Shown here in pieces: positions 33,038-44,604 of a DNA stretch of 64,000 nt; position 1 is the first letter of the stretch, and each line of letters begins with the position of its first letter. The stretch comes from Clonostachys chloroleuca (taxonomy: Eukaryota > Ascomycota > Sordariomycetes > Hypocreales > Bionectriaceae): NCBI GenBank assembly GCA_037952775.1, contig JBANAY010000004.1:3472001-3536000 (forward strand), read 5' to 3'. A model generated the notes under the pieces. The model had not been told where the DNA came from and did no database searches. It saw nothing but the letters and a program-made list of their open reading frames with translations. The translations under genes and the position numbers were made by a program.

Positions 33038-34901
33038 ATGGCTTCCACCGACAACAACATAGTCCGCAAGGACTCTGCTGGTGCAGATGTCGAGCGTGTT
33101 TCGTTAGATAAGCCCGTCAACGCTTCTGACAGAGTCGACAAGGAGCTTGCTCAGTATACATCTGACATTCGAATCAATATCTCGCCCGAGAGAAGCAAGG
33201 AGCTCAAGAAGAAGATCGACAAACGTGTTCTCTCGATCATGATCACGACTTATTTCCTTCAGGCTATCGACAAGGGAACGCTGTCCTTTGCTTCTATCAT
33301 GGGCTTCCTCAAAGATAACGGACTAGCGACCCCGACGGGCAAGGCGAATCACTTAGTACGTTTTCCCCAATGACCCCCCCAACTACTTTCTAAGTGTTCG
33401 AACTGCTTGCTAAACGATCAATCTCTGATATCAGTACCCTTGGCTCACAACCTGTATTTACATCGCCATCCTGATCGTCGAGTATCCCCAAAACTACATC
33501 ATTACCCGCGTACCGATTGCAAAATACTTGAGTTTCAGCATTATCGCCTGGGGTATTGTCCTTGGCTGCCACGCTGCCTGCAGCAACTTCACACAACTGG
33601 TTGTCGTGCGAACGTTGCTGGGTATCTTCGAGTCAGCATGCCAACCCGCATTTGTGATTCTTTCCTCTATGTGGTACCGCAGAGAAGAACAGGCTGCTAG
33701 TGTGACTTACTGGTGAGTGACATACAACTTCCCCTCCTCAGTTCTGCTAGATTCTTCTAATTGGATACTGACATTCTTCAAGGTACATGATGAACGGTGC
33801 CCAGCAAATTGTTGGTGGTCTCCTTGCCTATTGCTTTTCTCTCATCCCCGCGGGCGGTGTCCTCAAGAGCTGGCAGTGGCTCTTCCTCGCGTATGGCATC
33901 ATCTCAGTCATCTACGGCATCGGCGTCGGCTACTGGATGCCCGACTCTCCCATGCGTGCCAAGTGCTGGACCGAGCAGGAGAAGCACGAGATGGTCGAGC
34001 GTGTCCGTGACAACCAGACCGGCATGCAGAACCGAAAGTGGAAGATGGATCAGGCTATTGAAGGCATCAAGGACCCCCAGACCTGGGGATATGCTCTCAT
34101 CGCCCTTACCACCACGCTCCCAACGTCCGGTCTGGGTGCCTTCTTTAACCTTGTCGTGAAGGACTTTGGATTCAGTACGATTGAGACGCAGCTTTTGGCC
34201 ATGGTGCTCGGCTTCTACATCATTTTCGTTCTCTTGACCTCGGCTTGGCTCGTCAAGAAGACAAACCAGAATTTGCTGGTCATGCTTTGCTTCTGCCTCC
34301 CGTAAGTGAAACCCAGCTCGACACTCGGCGCTAGCTATTTAAGCAAGGATGAGAGTGATCAAGCACTAACTTGGAGAATTATAGATCCTTCGCAGGAACT
34401 GCCGTTCTCATGGCCGTTCCAAACAACAGCCTTGCCCAGAAAATCGGACTGCTGATCAGCTACTACATCACACTATCCTTCTGGTCCGCCCAGACTCTCA
34501 ACCTGTCCATGATTTCTCGAAACGTTGCTGGGCAGACGAAGAAGTCAGTCGTTGTTGCAACCAACTTCATTGTCTGGGCGGCTGGCAATGCCATCGGTAC
34601 GTTTTGATATTCGCCCTCAGTATTCATAGTAGACTTTCTAATGCGTGTTCTCTCATTAGGTCCGCAAGTATTCTTGGAGCGAGATGCCCCAAGGTACTTC
34701 ATCGCCTTCGCGACACATTTGGGATGTTACGTGGTGCTTGTTGGTGCCATCATCTTCCTCCGATTCTATCTTCGTGGCCAGAACAAGAAGAGAGATAAGC
34801 TGGCTGCTGATGGTGTGGCTGAGGCTCGTGATGAGAATATGACTCGTGCCTGGGATGATTTGACCGACAAAGAGAACTTGAATTTCCGATACGTGTACTA
34901 G
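33038..34901 (+). CDS. MFS transporter, Dal5-type, paired with GH105
   Basis: Anion:cation symporter-family carrier of 522 aa. Exons 33038-33355, 33435-33712, 33783-34301, 34385-34596 and 34660-34901; all introns GT..AG and frame closes. Hydrophilic N-tail of about 70 residues, then about 12 membrane segments with the family landmarks FLQAIDKGTLSFAS (first helix), RTLLGIFESACQPAF (helix 4), MWYRREEQ, and the later helices MISRNVAGQTKKSV and NAIGPQVF. The C-tail is charged and ends FRYVY. Carriers of this group move negatively charged small molecules, which suits the uronic-acid disaccharide handled by the divergent GH105 enzyme; this substrate link is inference from position only. A nicotinate, allantoate or biotin-type substrate remains possible. 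Confidence 0.93.
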
Positions 34902-35297
34902 AATGAATGTTCCGTAGTTGTCTGAGGACGACAGGTAGATAGTGATAACTGTAGAAACCCACTCAATTCAGTTTAGTTCCTGTCAAATATTGGACAAGAG
35001 ATGCTTTCAAGGTGATACGTAACTTGATTCTAACTGTCTCTCTGTAAACTCTGCCATGAAATAAGATATGTTTAAACCCCAAGTGACTGCGTGCTGGAGA
35101 CTTTGGACTTTTCATAGTGTCATTTTAGCGAATTGAAAGCAACAAGTTTGCGTAGTCAGGGGTTTAGCATGTAGAATTTGTATTATTTAACACATGGTTT
35201 CTGTCCTCGAAACCTAAGAGGTGATTGCTTCCATTCAAAGTCAAGACATGCAGAACTCTCAAGATCGTTATATTAAAAAGACTTATGAAGTATATAT
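34902..35297. other. short convergent intergenic region
   Basis: AT-rich 3' flanks of the MFS carrier and TauD-like oxygenase; nothing else seen. Confidence 0.6.
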
Positions 35298-36455
35298 TCA
35301 ACCTGGAAGAGCCTGGACCACCTGGGCCCAATCGGCATCTGTGTATGCCCCGGGAAGATGAGGACCGTCAAATAGGCTTGCCATGATTACACGATCAGAC
35401 TGCTCGCCCTCCCACGGCTGCCTTCCATGCTGAGAGATGATATTGTCGTAAACCAGCACATCCCCCTTTTCCCACTTATGCAGCACCCGAATTTCATCTG
35501 TTATCTTTGCTAGCTTCTCGAGGTAGTGATCTGGAATGGGCGTGCCATCTCCGTATAGTTGCTCCGTGATTTGCTTGCGGGTACTCGATCCGCCCTGAGA
35601 GTTTTTCCAATACGCAGCTAAGCCGGTAAATAGAACTGGGAGATTGGTGCTCGGCTGTGTGCGGATGACCGGGATTCTGTGCGAGACAATGATCCCTTCG
35701 TCGATCCATTCCCACGTTGTGTGCTTGCCGCGTCCATAGCGACCAATTTGTGCTTCTATTTTTGCACGCCGGGTTGCATCGTCATCTTCGTCCTTGATTT
35801 CCTTGCCGAAGGCCTCCCTGAGAGTAGATCCTCCGGTATACTGTCGATCGAACTTGTACGTGACTCTGCTAAGGAGGCCTTCCTCCCCAATTTTTTGGAT
35901 GAATTCTGGAATTTCTTGTTGTGCACGTGCGAACAACTCAATCGAGGATGAAATAGGTGTCTGACCACCTTTAACAGGCACCTTGTGACCGTAGAAGAAG
36001 ATGTATTCAGGGGCGTGAGGGACCTGGGGTGATTCGTTATGATTATAGATCTCGACATGTTTAGGAGCCTCATTCGCCGGAGCTACGTTGGGTGCTAGCA
36101 CCGGCCTATCGACCACAATGCCTATAATCTCATGGGGCTTGTACCCAAAGGCATGAGTGAAGCGACTGAAATCATCTGCCGAGGAAATGGGCAGCCCTCT
36201 GAACAGTATTGTTCCATGGCGGGCCAGTGCTTTCGTGAGTAGTCCGTCCTTCCCCTGGAGACTTTGGATACGATCGATGACCGAGTCGAGGGTTATTTCC
36301 TCATTTCCAGGAGCTGCACGTAACGCGAGAGGCGTGGTGAATGTCTGATTCTGAGATGTAGTGACGACTCTTTGATTGCTTGCTGGGAGGTCGAATTCTT
36401 CGAACACGGCCGAGATTTCCAATCCGGCCGCATCAAGTTTCTCAGAAGACGACAT
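35298..36455 (-). CDS. TauD/TfdA-family Fe(II)/2-oxoglutarate oxygenase, clavaminate-synthase-like
   Basis: Cytosolic non-haem iron oxygenase of 385 aa, single exon, start ATG 36455. The double-stranded beta-helix fold contributes an His-x-Glu iron pair in NHNESPQ instead of the TauD His-x-Asp, followed by the distal His in DNIISQHGRQPW and an Arg in SDRVIMAS for 2-oxoglutarate. GTILFRGLPI and GGQTPI are also typical. The HxE variant is shared with clavaminate-synthase/SyrP-like enzymes, which hydroxylate free or carrier-bound amino acids, so the substrate is not necessarily a sulphonate. It faces an UNC93-like carrier across a 739-bp promoter region. Confidence 0.93.
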   Translation of the reverse strand: MSSSEKLDAAGLEISAVFEEFDLPASNQRVVTTSQNQTFTTPLALRAAPGNEEITLDSVIDRIQSLQGKDGLLTKALARHGTILFRGLPISSADDFSRFTHAFGYKPHEIIGIVVDRPVLAPNVAPANEAPKHVEIYNHNESPQVPHAPEYIFFYGHKVPVKGGQTPISSSIELFARAQQEIPEFIQKIGEEGLLSRVTYKFDRQYTGGSTLREAFGKEIKDEDDDATRRAKIEAQIGRYGRGKHTTWEWIDEGIIVSHRIPVIRTQPSTNLPVLFTGLAAYWKNSQGGSSTRKQITEQLYGDGTPIPDHYLEKLAKITDEIRVLHKWEKGDVLVYDNIISQHGRQPWEGEQSDRVIMASLFDGPHLPGAYTDADWAQVVQALPG

Positions 36456-37194
36456 TTTGAAATAATGCGTCTAGAATTGTTTGCTGTCTCCTAATGAAAT
36501 TGTATCAGGAGTATGATATCAAATAGATGAACGATAGAAGAGGGGAAGTATAAGCCGAACATGCCGAGGGCTGACTGCATTCCATGTATCGTATCATGGC
36601 TGTTACATATGGCGTCATTCCGATCCGCGTAGACTTATTGAAAGGCAGAACTGACGTCAAATATAAGAGAAAAGACGTCGTTAGGAAAAAGTGCATATGT
36701 ATACGATAATCACTTGCCGATTCTCGGGGGATGCGACAAATGGATGGTGCAAGTGATGGCTCTAGGTCTCCTTCATTGTGCTGAATGGATTAAATGGACA
36801 ACAATCTCATGAGCTAGATATTTGGCGGTTAATTGACCAAGCAGTTCCTGCGAGGTTGCTTATTTCATATTGCTACGAATATCTCACAAGACATTTGACC
36901 TATAGTGTTTAATCACAGAGCCTTCATACCGGTTACTACCACGTTACCAACCGGGTGGTTTAGGCGGTAGCCTGGATGATGTATATGGTGTTGCATTTGA
37001 CGTGATCAAGATGTACGCAAGTGTCCACAATTCGGCAGCGTTCACCAAGGTAATATTGCTGGGGTATCTCAAACATATATTATTCTGTATACTGTAACTT
37101 GAGCTTCTTTCCTGCTTAGCGATAATCAAGATCTTTGACCTAACTTATCGAAAACCACTATCACTCCTGAATATTTGGGAGAATAGTGCTCACA
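36456..37194. promoter_or_regulatory. shared promoter region of TauD-like oxygenase and UNC93-like carrier
   Basis: Divergent region without a gene. A 61-codon minus ORF is not supported. AT-rich; no distinct operator could be read with confidence. Confidence 0.4.
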
Positions 37195-38631
37195 ATGCCG
37201 GAAAATATTCGATCAAAACCGCGGGATGAGGAGTCAAATGCGGAAATAAACCACTCCAAGAAGCCCGGTAGTGTTTCCAAGCAGAATGCTCAAGGTTCGG
37301 TGACACCATCATCAGAAGATGAGGCCGGAGCATCGGTGCTCAAGATACCCTTCTTCAGGACAACATTATTCCAGATTCTTGTTGTTGGGATATGCTCGTT
37401 TTGTGCGCCCGGTATCTGGTCAGCCATGAATGGGCTTGGAGTTGGTGGCTCTCAAAGCCCGGATCTCGTCAATGCGGCAAATGCTTTGCTGTACGCCTTC
37501 ATGACGGTTACCTGCTTCGCTGGCCCGTGGATAACAAACCTGATTGGGTTTCGTTGGACATTGGCACTCGGGTCGATCGGATACCCTCTTTACGCTGCAG
37601 GTCTTTACGTCAACAACCGTACTGGAGGCACCTGGCTCGTGTACTTTGGCTCAGTCACCTGTGGTATAAGCGCTGGCTTCTTCTGGAGCGTTGAGGGAGC
37701 CATCTCGACTGGCTACCCAGAGCACCACAAACGCGGTCGATATATTGCTACGTGGTTCACCTTCCGCAACTTCGGCAACGTTATTGGTGGTGCGATTTCT
37801 CTTGCGTTGAACATCAATGTCAACAAGCGAGGTCAAGTAGGGTACCAGACCTACCTGGCCTTCATTGCAATCCAATGTCTTGGGTTTTTCTTCGGGCTGT
37901 TGCTTTCCAATCCGGAGAAGGTTCAACGAGATGATGGAACAAAAATCGAAGCTCCTCGAGACATTCATTGGCTGACGGAGGCAAGAGCCATGTGGTCACT
38001 GGTCACAAGCAAGTCGATCCTCATTTTGATACCGCTCTTCTGGTACTATGGTTGGATCCAGGCATATCCAGGCACATATCTAGCCACATACTTTAGCGTG
38101 CGCTCCAGAGCTCTCGGGAGTTTTCTTTCGGCCGTTGTTGGCACATTCGCGACCTGGCTCACTGGTGTCTTGGTAGACATTCCATGGGTCAAAAGTAGAA
38201 CAAGACGCGCGGTGACCACATACCTAGTCATTGCGATAATCAACAGCATCACCTGGATCTGGGCTGTGATAATCCAAAATGAGTATCGCAAGACAAATCC
38301 TGTGCTGGATTGGAGCGACCAAAGCCAATTTGGGCGGGGTTTTGGGGTATATTTGCTGGAGAGAGTCAGTGCAGGAATGGTTGAGAACTACATCTACTGG
38401 TGTATCAGCAACCTCTCAGACTCCCCTGGCGACCAAATAAGATATAGCTCGCTTTTGCGTGGGATTGAGACGGCGGCTGTTGCGATTGGGTTTGGTGTCC
38501 AAGCAGTCCCGACTGCTCTCATCATCACTGCGGGCATCAACTTCAGTTTTTGGTTTGTGGCACTACCTTTTAGCTATTTTGCTACTAGAAAGGTAGTAAG
38601 GAAATTCAAAAAGCTGTCAGCGAACCAGTAG
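37195..38631 (+). CDS. UNC93-like MFS transporter
   Basis: 478 aa in one uninterrupted exon, with the start ATG at 37195 (preceding sequence is in frame but starts with GTG). UNC93/DUF895 fungal carrier: FFRTTLFQILVVG at the first helix, GICSFCAPGIWSAMNGLGVG, a long run of paired helices, GYPEHHKRGRYIATWFTFRN (between helices 5 and 6) and the C-terminal RGIETAAVAIGFGVQA. About 11-12 membrane segments; hydrophilic N-tail of about 50 residues. Fungal members are plasma-membrane or intracellular carriers of poorly known substrates. Its absence of introns contrasts with the multi-exon carriers nearby. It diverges from the HxE-type oxygenase, suggesting a joint function. Confidence 0.92.
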   Translation: MPENIRSKPRDEESNAEINHSKKPGSVSKQNAQGSVTPSSEDEAGASVLKIPFFRTTLFQILVVGICSFCAPGIWSAMNGLGVGGSQSPDLVNAANALLYAFMTVTCFAGPWITNLIGFRWTLALGSIGYPLYAAGLYVNNRTGGTWLVYFGSVTCGISAGFFWSVEGAISTGYPEHHKRGRYIATWFTFRNFGNVIGGAISLALNINVNKRGQVGYQTYLAFIAIQCLGFFFGLLLSNPEKVQRDDGTKIEAPRDIHWLTEARAMWSLVTSKSILILIPLFWYYGWIQAYPGTYLATYFSVRSRALGSFLSAVVGTFATWLTGVLVDIPWVKSRTRRAVTTYLVIAIINSITWIWAVIIQNEYRKTNPVLDWSDQSQFGRGFGVYLLERVSAGMVENYIYWCISNLSDSPGDQIRYSSLLRGIETAAVAIGFGVQAVPTALIITAGINFSFWFVALPFSYFATRKVVRKFKKLSANQ

Positions 38632-38768
38632 ATTTACAGTGTTGCGTTGTGAGTGGTCTCTCTTACACAAGGGGGACTTCATGTACGGAGACAAAATAGA
38701 GCCTATCGTTATAAAATAGGATACTAGACACACGCAACTACCTAACTACCTAACCCTTCATTCCCGCA

Positions 38769-40031
38769 TTATTCCGTTCTGATGTATATTTCGATATGAC
38801 CTGTGTTGCCATCTATCAGTGAAATGAATAGGAGAATCGGAATAGGAGAGAAGCTTACCAAGATCGGAAAAATCTATAAGGTCTTCAGGAACATGCCACC
38901 AATACCCGCGTCTCGCTGGTGCGTCCTCAATAGTAGCAACTTTCTGATCCACTGGTATTTCTCTCCAGCACACTAATCCACCGATATCCGCCCATTTCAT
39001 TTGTGTTTTCTCCCGTCCCTGGCACTCTAGTAAATGGAGATTGAATCTAGAGAAATTTCGCCAAGAATTACTTGAGACAGTCACCACCGTTGTAGGAAGC
39101 ACCGCGCGCTTCAAGAGACGGTCAACACAATACGGAACTATGAAATATGCACCATGTGCATTGCTAGGATTCATGATATGTAGCTGAAGAAGTGAAGGAA
39201 ACGGAATGGACGGTGAATTGGGAGTGGCATCTCGACAAACTCTCGTGAAAGAATCCATATCAAAGTCGTGAGAGTTCATAGTGATTTCAAGAGATAAAAT
39301 CAAGTTCAGTTTTTCTGGCGTTAGGATGTCTTGAATACCTTTTAACAATATTTCAGAGTCTATATGAATCGTGTTGGTGTGATAAAGAACCTCAATACCC
39401 TCAGCATATCTTTCATGAATAATATCAGTAACTTTCTATGTTCACGTTGTGGCTGGATCAACACCTACGCTTGGCGACAAGAGAGTAGCCAACCTGAGGC
39501 TCCGACTTTACATTCATAGGAGCTGGGACAAGGCTGAGAGAGTGATCCATCGAGAATACCAGGGCAGTCGAGCGGGTTCCTCTTCTCAGCGGTACGAATT
39601 CTATCTCGTGGCTTAAAGAAGTTGTCTTCATACCGTAGTTTGTGAGGTAGACCTGGCTTGGTGCTGTGGCAAACGCAACTGGACCACTTGAGTTCACCAG
39701 TTCCTGACTCTCGGTGCTCAAAATCAAGGTCAAGATGGATTGTCCGCTCCCCAAATGCGTGAATGAGAATCTGACGTCTGATTTCGGCTGGTATATGAGT
39801 GAAAAGTGGCCCGGTGCCGCTACCAGATGTCGTTTCTGTGGCTACTGGTAGCTGTTGGCGCATTTGCTTGATCTTGTGATCTCTTTGCCTTGCATCCATA
39901 TTGCGTCTGAAGGAGCGATAATATGGAACTGGGTTCAGAGGAGGGAGAACGTAGTAATAGACGCATGCTATAATGCTGAATATATGCCGTGGTAGATGAC
40001 GTTCCAGGACGCGCATAATATATTCTGTCAT
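38769..40031 (-). CDS. F-box-like / DUF7730-type protein
   Basis: Fungal protein of unknown role with the N-terminal F-box-like helix PAEIRRQILIHAFG (about residue 80) and the WLLSCRQAYAEGIEVLYHTNTIH block characteristic of the DUF7730-type family. Exons 40031-39469, 39409-38859 and 38812-38769 give 385 aa. Intron 1 (GTAGGT, branch CTGAT) is required for the family block. Intron 2 (46 nt, GTAAGC..GATAG) is optional: reading through would end at 38758 instead; I prefer splicing because the donor is perfect. An N-terminal hydrophobic stretch (IFSIIACVYYYVLPPL) could anchor it in a membrane. Such genes are numerous in fungi and probably act in protein-turnover recognition; that is family inference. 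Confidence 0.72.
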
Positions 40032-42809
40032 TTTGTTCCGTTGTTCCGTTGTCTCATAGTTTTTATCGGTTGAAGAAGAAAATAGAAGCTGTCGGTCTCG
40101 CGCTACGATTCATCAAGTTTTCCGGTAGGACAGGCTGGCCTCATGTCTACCTTTTCATGAGTGCCTTAGCTTGGAACTACACCACGCACGATTTCTGAAC
40201 AACACTGCAGCCTGGAGTCTCGCACTAACGCAGTCTAAATGAGAGTAGCACTCTATCTTAGGCATAGAATGAGTTGAGTACTGCCAGCGCTGGTGGAAGT
40301 GTGACTCGTCAAGCCAAGTATGTCAGCTGTCCCGTGCTGTCTAAACTGTAAGCCCTCAACAGCCATCATCATCCATATGCCATAAAAATACAATGGCGTT
40401 AGCTATCACGGACTACTGTTTCATCTTTTTGACTGCTTATTGGTCATAACACGTAAAACTTGGTGGATATGAACCGTAATCCTTCTGAGGGCGGCGTGGC
40501 GCAGCATCTCATCGCAATTTCGACCGCCGGTCTCTAGAACCATCCACCAATTTAGCGACTGTAACAGACAATCGTCCTGCCTCAGGCCACAGTCTCGAAT
40601 TGAGACCAAGGGCCTTTCCCCTCATTCAACTCTACCCATACCGAGATGGATTGACATAAGAATATTACAAGCAATCAAGACGTCAATAGCAACGAAAATT
40701 TCTAAGAATTGACAATAGCCGCCTCGTTTTGGGGTTTCCCTCCATAATCCTTCGCCTACCTCGAATCCTCTTTACTGAAATTGCTCCATCTCAGCTTTGC
40801 AAGAATGCCTCCAGGCAGACTCCCCCTCAACTGGCGACGGAACTTTCCAAAATCGCCAAATTATCCAATGTCCAATCTGCTCTTCCATCCATACTACGTC
40901 CCGCTCCAACTATTGCCATCATGGCAGGGGGAGCTATTGCCAGGGGGACCGGGGGCAACAACCTCATTGCGGAATGGATCCAGGGCAAGGACGAAGCACT
41001 TTGCCTTGGTGCACCAATTGAACAATCACAGATCTTGGCCCAGGGCAACGCTACATTAATGATGCAAGGGCATGTGGCGCGCCATTCGGGAAGAAGCTTT
41101 AAGACGCCTATCATATATGCCGAGGACCAGTTCGCGCATCCGTTATGGAATCGACCTATGTGGACAAATGTCCCAATTGCAGCCTCACCATTGCGGCGAA
41201 TGCTGAATGATGAAAATGTTCTACGACCCGGGGCGTCTTGGATTCGTATCAAGAGGAGCTCGGTGTAGAAAATATCACCCGACCTCGCTCTTCTCGTGTG
41301 GCAACCCTGACGTATTCGGCAGCCTTTTGTATTTGTAGATTAAAAAGCGACTCTCCTCTATACCCATATTGATTTGAAGTATATACACAATGCTTTAATC
41401 CTAAATTTTTTTTGATAATTCTTGGGATTTAATCCTGGCAGCATCACTTTCATTTCCCTCGCTCATACCCCCAGGTATTAGCATATCGGATTTAGTACGT
41501 CCGCCGCTTCTTGGCACATCAGCTGACTGGTCTGCGGCTTAGAGAAAGCTTCTCAGCCTCTCTGAACCGTGAGTAGAGATACTAAAAGGAAACGAAAAGT
41601 CGACGTGCGTTGAACGCTCCTACCTGTGAAGCTGTTCGAGTGAAGTACTGAGGCTAGAGCAGTAGTTTGCTGTGTCAGGGCACATTCATCCCCCATGGCC
41701 ACGAATGATATACTCCAGTCTCATAGATAATGTTTCTAAAATTTCCAACGGAATGCTAATGCAGCGTATTTCGGATATCGAGGATATCGGAGATCTCCCG
41801 GGCCAGGTGTTCTGGCCAAAGCGCTTGTGTTGATGCGAGAACGGACCAGCAGAGACCCGAGGGTAAATGGATGCCTATCAGCTCGATTGACAACAACACT
41901 CAGATAATTTTTCAGTTTATAAAGTTGCCCATGAATCAAAGATGAGCCATTTTGAATGATACAGCAAGGTCTCTCATTAGATTTCTGAGATGCTGATCTG
42001 AGCATCAACTCAGCTAGAGCTATGGAACTTGATAAGTTTGAAGCACAATACACTCTCAATATTGATGCATAACTGAATCATTCTAGACCGAATAGCCAAG
42101 TGGAAGCGTAGGTTGTTGTACCTATTTGGTCCTATTAAGCTATTTGAAGCTTAACCCCGCCCGTTCCCTAGAAGGGGAAGAGCGAAAATCCATGCTTAAT
42201 AAAATTCCACAGCAATGGAAATGAAGTCGGCTGCCATTGCAGGGTGCCTATGTCCTATGCATTGCATCTGTTAATAAGGAGAATATATGAATTACGCGGC
42301 CCTGCGGAGCGAATGTTCCACTTCTTAAATATTCAGTTATCCCCATTGGCGGGAAAGCAGTTCAGTTATAACCCTGCTTCCTGTTTTGGCCCGGACTGTC
42401 AATTACCGGATGAGACGCTGAAGTGGCATACAAGCCGGCAGTGGCATCCATCACTCTTCATTGGGATCCAGACTTTGATTTTGAAAGCCTCCATGACCAG
42501 CCAACTGCTTTGATATGTTCGGAGGCAACACCAAATGGAATATCAACTCTGATATCCCCCTCGTCTGACTATGGTTAAATATGATGTGCCGGTTAGCCGA
42601 TCCATCGATGTTGATGATTCTCCTCGGCTCGTCTTTAGAGTCACGCAATTAATTTCGGCGCTTGATGTCCCGAGTGGGTTTTAAGCAGATCCCCCGCTGC
42701 AAGCAGGAGAGACCATCCTGTATGGGTGACTACTTAAATGCTCGTTAGTAACTGTTTAATTTGTTGCCAGAAGCCTAGGCCTTGCAACTATTGTTCAACT
42801 CATTTAACA
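40032..42809. other. 2.8-kb gene-poor intergenic stretch upstream of PL4
   Basis: AT-rich, with only a doubtful ORF (40921-41268) and short ORFs. The right 70 bp holds the PL4 leader. No transposon ends found. Confidence 0.5.
40921..41268 (+). other. doubtful ORF, possibly relic of a small Cys-containing gene
   Basis: 115 codons from ATG in an ORF open for 179 codons upstream from a non-ATG start. Two other frames are also open over part of it, and another frame shows a zinc-ligand-like CPIC-x10-CHHG and, 260 bp on, CPNC. No frame clearly wins; this may be a decayed zinc-binding protein gene or chance. Confidence 0.2.
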
Positions 42810-44604
42810 ATGAAGATCCTTAGCTTGGCCATTGGCCTTCTTTCGGGGCTGGCAGCCACAGTTGAAGCCATCACTGTGACAAGCTCGACCGCCTCGTATG
42901 TTGTCGACACAGCGAGCTCTTACAATTTCATTGTCACAATCAGCCGCTCCACCTGTGATATAACCTCCATTAAGTTCTATGGTTCAGAGTACCAGAACCA
43001 GGGAACTTATAGCCATATTGCTTCTGGACTTGGTAGTGGAACCAGTGTAAGTGAATTCGATCGATCTTGGAGCAGAGTCTCGAGTCAGCTAACTTTGAAC
43101 CAAGGTTTCCTATACAACAAGCCCCTCTGGAGACACTGTTATCTTTAAGTGTACACAGAGCAGTTCTAGCTTCGACCTTGACCACTATCTTGTGTTCCGA
43201 GATGGGTCGGCTAATATCTGGATGGGAACCAACATTCGGTCAGAACCTACTGTTGGCGAACTCCGATACATCTTCAGATTGAATGACTTGAACGTGCCCT
43301 ACCCACATGGAGATGTGTCCGTAACAAGTGGCGGCACTGCGATCGAGGGCAGTGACGTGTATCTTGTCAGCGGCCAGACACGGAGCAAGTTCTACTCATC
43401 TGACCGCTTTATTGACGAGAACATCTACTGTGCTACTAACTCTGGAGGAACTGTTAACGCTTGTTGGCTCCGCCCGAACCACCAAGCGACAGAGAAGAGC
43501 TCTGGGGGTCCTTTCTTCCGTGATATTAGCTCTAATCCCTCTGGATCTTACAATGCATTGACTTACTACATGAATTCGGGCCATGTTCAAACCGAATCCT
43601 ACCGAACAGGGTTCCATGGACCATATGTATTCTCTATGACTCGAAGTGGCAGACCTACGCCTTCCTCAGTCGATGTAACATTCTTCGACAGCCTGGGACT
43701 GAATGGATATGTTCCAGTCTCTGGAAAGCGCGGCTATGTTACTGGATCAGTCTCGGGAGTTTCAACTAGCTTCCCCCGCGTAGTTCACTGGCACAATTCC
43801 AACTATCAGTTCTGGGCTACTGCGAGCTCGTCAGGAACCTTCACCTCACCACCAATGCCCGCAGGAAGCTACACTATGAAGCTCTACCAGGATGAATTTC
43901 TTGCTGCCACGCAAACTGTCACCGTCTCCGCAGGAAGCACCGCAACAGCAAACATTGCGGCCACCCACAGCGCGCTAACAGCATCAAGAACCACCATTTT
44001 CAAATTGGGAGACTACGATGGCCAGCCTACTGGTTTCCGCAATGCTGATAACCAGTTGCGCATGCATCCATCTGACTCCAGGTATGTGATTGATCAAGCT
44101 TTTGTTAATAATGTGACCTGACACGTGTGCTATATAGGATGTCGAGCTGGTCCCCTGGCACCGTCTCGTCTGGCTCGGCATCAAATTGGCCGATGGCTAT
44201 GTTCAAGGATGTAAACAACGGACAGTCAATCTCTTTCTCCCTCTCCAGTGCCATTTCACAGGCAACCACCCTGCGCATTGCTATTACCTTGTCTTTCGGA
44301 GGAGGTAGACCTCAAGCAAGTGTCAATGGGTATACATGCTCAGCCCCAGCTGCCCCCACCAAGATCGATAGCCGTGGTGTCACCAGAGGTGCTTACCGTG
44401 GTTATGGAGAAATCTATGAGTGCACTGTTCCATCTGGAACCCTCGTCAGCGGTTCGAATACCGTCACCATCAATGTGATTTCCGGTACATCTGGTGATGC
44501 ATACCTCAGCCCCAACGTGGTAAGTTGGCTTTCTTATATAGTATTTGGAAACATGAGTGCTGACGATGCTACAGATCTTTGATGCGATTGAGTTGTTTTA
44601 CTAG
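42810..44604 (+). CDS. secreted rhamnogalacturonan lyase, polysaccharide lyase family 4
   Basis: Cleaves the rhamnose-galacturonate backbone of pectin rhamnogalacturonan-I by beta-elimination, giving oligomers with an unsaturated non-reducing end. Exons 42810-43046, 43105-44081, 44138-44519 and 44575-44604 join to 541 aa; the last exon has nine coding codons. N-terminal signal peptide ending about VEAI. Domain I holds SGLGSGT, VGELRYIFRL, EGSDVYLVSGQTRSKFYSS and KSSGGPFFRDI, including the conserved Lys/Arg/His active-centre region; a fibronectin-III-like middle domain (MPAGSYTMKLYQDEFLA) and a C-terminal carbohydrate-binding-like beta-sandwich (KLGDYDGQPTGF, VNGY, and the closing AIELFY) follow. 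Length matches Aspergillus RhgB-type enzymes. The GH105 11 kb to the left uses its products. Confidence 0.95.
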
